Part shown: piece after piece, positions 63,015 to 64,000 of the stretch
Position numbering within the stretch: the stretch's first letter is position 1
How the letters are laid out: the number at the start of each line of letters is the position of its first letter
Source of the DNA: Fontimonas thermophila
GTDB taxonomy: Bacteria; Pseudomonadota; Gammaproteobacteria; Nevskiales; Nevskiaceae
NCBI RefSeq assembly: GCF_900113085.1
Contig: NZ_FOOC01000002.1
Coordinates: 186,001-250,000, forward strand
Direction of reading: 5' to 3'
DNA: 64,000 nt
Translations under genes and position numbers: made by a program
The notes under the pieces: model-generated
What the model was told of the DNA's origin: nothing
Databases searched by the model: none
The model's input: only the letters and a program-made list of their open reading frames with translations

Positions 63015-63049
63015 GCGCGGCGCGTGCATATGGACAAAGGAGTGCCGAG

Positions 63050-63433
63050 GTGAGGAAGTGGCGTACGGTGTTGGTGGACGACAACCGGCCATTCCTAGTG
63101 CTGGCTCGGCATCTGCTTGCCGACTATCCGCAGATCGACGTGATCGGAGAAGCCTACGACGGCCATCAGGCCGTGATGCTCGCCGAGACGCTGCGTCCCG
63201 ATCTGCTCATCATGGATCTGGCCATGCCGGGGATGGGCGGCCTGCAGGCCACACGTCTGATCAAGGCGCAAGATAAGCCTCCGATCATCCTCATCGCATC
63301 GCACTACGACGATCCGGCACACCGCGAATTCGTTGCCCAGGTCGGAGCCGATGGCTTCATCAACAAGCAGCGTTATGAAACCGAGGTCATCGCCTTCATC
63401 CGCAATCTCTCGGGGGTAATCACTCATGAATGA
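63050..63433 (+). CDS. Single-domain response regulator
   Basis: A 127-residue receiver with no output domain. It starts GTG 63050 with AAGGAG 7 bases upstream. Motifs: VDDN (acidic pair), phosphoacceptor Asp 56 in LLIMDLAMPG, Ser in IASHYDD and Lys in FINKQRYE. Its stop overlaps fleQ by 8 bases (fleQ ATG 63426). A lone receiver that feeds into the FleQ-RpoN circuit or the flagellar motor is possible; the partner is unknown. Confidence 0.9.
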   Translation: MRKWRTVLVDDNRPFLVLARHLLADYPQIDVIGEAYDGHQAVMLAETLRPDLLIMDLAMPGMGGLQATRLIKAQDKPPIILIASHYDDPAHREFVAQVGADGFINKQRYETEVIAFIRNLSGVITHE

Positions 63434-64000
63434 AGCACGGGTACTGGTCATCGATGCCGACGTCGAACGCGCCGAGAGCTTGCGCACGGTTTTGGATTTC
63501 ATCGACCACCGTCCGGTGGTCGTCGAGAGCGTCGCCATGCTCGACCTACACCAGCACAAGCCGCGCGAGTGGGCGGCCGTGACCGTCGGCAAATCGGAAC
63601 CCTCGGCATTGATGCCTTTCATCGACTGGCTGCGGCGCGACCGGCTGCATCCGCCGTTGCTGGTGCTGCAACCGTATTACGAAGCCGTGCTCGAGGTGTC
63701 GGGCCTCGACCGTAGTGCCTGCCTGCAGCTCGATGTTCCCGTCAAGTACGCCCAGCTCTCTGAACTGCTGCGGCGCGCCAGTCTGCTCGGCATGGAAAAG
63801 GCGGCGCAGGCCGTGCGCCTATCGGGACCGACCGGCAACTCGCCGGCGATCCGCCGTGTGCGCCGGATGATCGAGCAGGTTGCAGCCTTCGATACCACCG
63901 TGCTGATCACGGGTGAATCCGGAACCGGCAAAGAAGTCGTTGCGCGCGCCATCCACGAGCGTTCTCCCCGCGCGGGCAAACCTTTCGTCGCCGTCAACTG
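63426..64000 (+). CDS. fleQ: Flagellar master regulator FleQ, N-terminal part
   Basis: Sigma54 activator of early flagellar genes; in Pseudomonas it also binds c-di-GMP. The visible 191 residues have the FleQ-type N-terminal receiver-like domain (VLVIDADVERAESLRTVLDF), which lacks a phosphoacceptor Asp, as known for FleQ. The AAA+ domain follows with Walker A GESGTGKE at residues 163-170 and RPGK-type run SPRAGKPFVAVN. It runs off the window end, so the GAFTGA loop, DNA-binding domain and c-di-GMP contacts are unseen. Confidence 0.95.
   Translation, partial: MNEARVLVIDADVERAESLRTVLDFIDHRPVVVESVAMLDLHQHKPREWAAVTVGKSEPSALMPFIDWLRRDRLHPPLLVLQPYYEAVLEVSGLDRSACLQLDVPVKYAQLSELLRRASLLGMEKAAQAVRLSGPTGNSPAIRRVRRMIEQVAAFDTTVLITGESGTGKEVVARAIHERSPRAGKPFVAVN

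Overview
The window looks like the chromosome of a free-living, polarly flagellated, high-GC gammaproteobacterium. Support comes from the conserved order mltG-tmk-holB-pilZ, the presence of PpsR, RraA, Orn and RecR, a psp operon with its own PspF, and a FleQ-type flagellar cluster with an RpoN gene. The glyoxylate shunt, a Baeyer-Villiger monooxygenase cluster and the DUF1329/RND pair recall lipid- or hydrocarbon-degrading Nevskiales/Xanthomonadales relatives. That placement is inference. I see no insertion sequence, prophage, CRISPR array or rRNA operon; most of the window is core genome with a few accessory modules.

Layout: 1-2.5 kb holds mltG(partial)-tmk-holB-pilZ, opposed by a double cyclic-nucleotide-binding/rhodanese fusion. 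3.7-9.8 kb has two glutathione-transferase genes and a TetR regulator divergent from a monooxygenase-esterase-SDR operon, with two clear inverted-repeat operators between them. 10-17.6 kb has a membrane class III nucleotidyl cyclase, a membrane-anchored macroglobulin-like protein, a long FabG-like reductase, and ribA-UbiB kinase-pyrD. 17.7-19.7 kb has a frameshifted OmpA-family gene, a terminator, a DUF1289 protein and a thioesterase. 19.7-27.2 kb has purB and a partner, class II fumarase, an unusual sigma54-type AAA+ ATPase, class I fumarase, dsbB and rraA. 27.3-30.6 kb is the glyoxylate shunt (malate synthase, isocitrate lyase). 30.7-36.9 kb has a DUF3422 protein, tRNA-Glu and tRNA-Ala, an RNase T2 coupled to PEP synthase, divergent PpsR, and recR.

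37-41.4 kb is a cystathionine beta-synthase/HAD hydrolase/cystathionine gamma-lyase or synthase/pterin dehydratase operon divergent from orn. 41.5-44.6 kb is a PhoPQ-like two-component operon led by a PepSY protein, plus a glycine-zipper protein. 44.7-49.6 kb is an adaptor-RND(MMPL)-DUF1329 export operon. 49.7-53.2 kb has an HD-domain protein and the psp system, with a sigma54-like promoter, a candidate PspF site and an extra small exported protein. 53.3-56.4 kb is an orphan HAE-1 RND pump. 56.6-64 kb is the flagellar filament/regulatory cluster: sigma28 promoter, fliC, flaG, fliD, fliS, a PilZ-like protein in the fliT slot, a LuxR-type regulator with Glu in place of the phosphoacceptor Asp, rpoN, a lone receiver, and the start of fleQ.

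Connected physiology: fumarases, malate synthase, isocitrate lyase and PEP synthase with PpsR together allow growth on acetate or fatty acids through the glyoxylate shunt and gluconeogenesis. Second-messenger parts recur (cyclase, CNB-rhodanese fusion, two PilZ proteins, FleQ). Sigma54 links psp and flagella. The most unusual items are the GAFPGA AAA+ protein without a DNA-binding domain, the Glu-for-Asp response regulator, the psp leader gene, the TSP3-region frameshift in the OmpA gene, and the RNase T2 coupled to PEP synthase.
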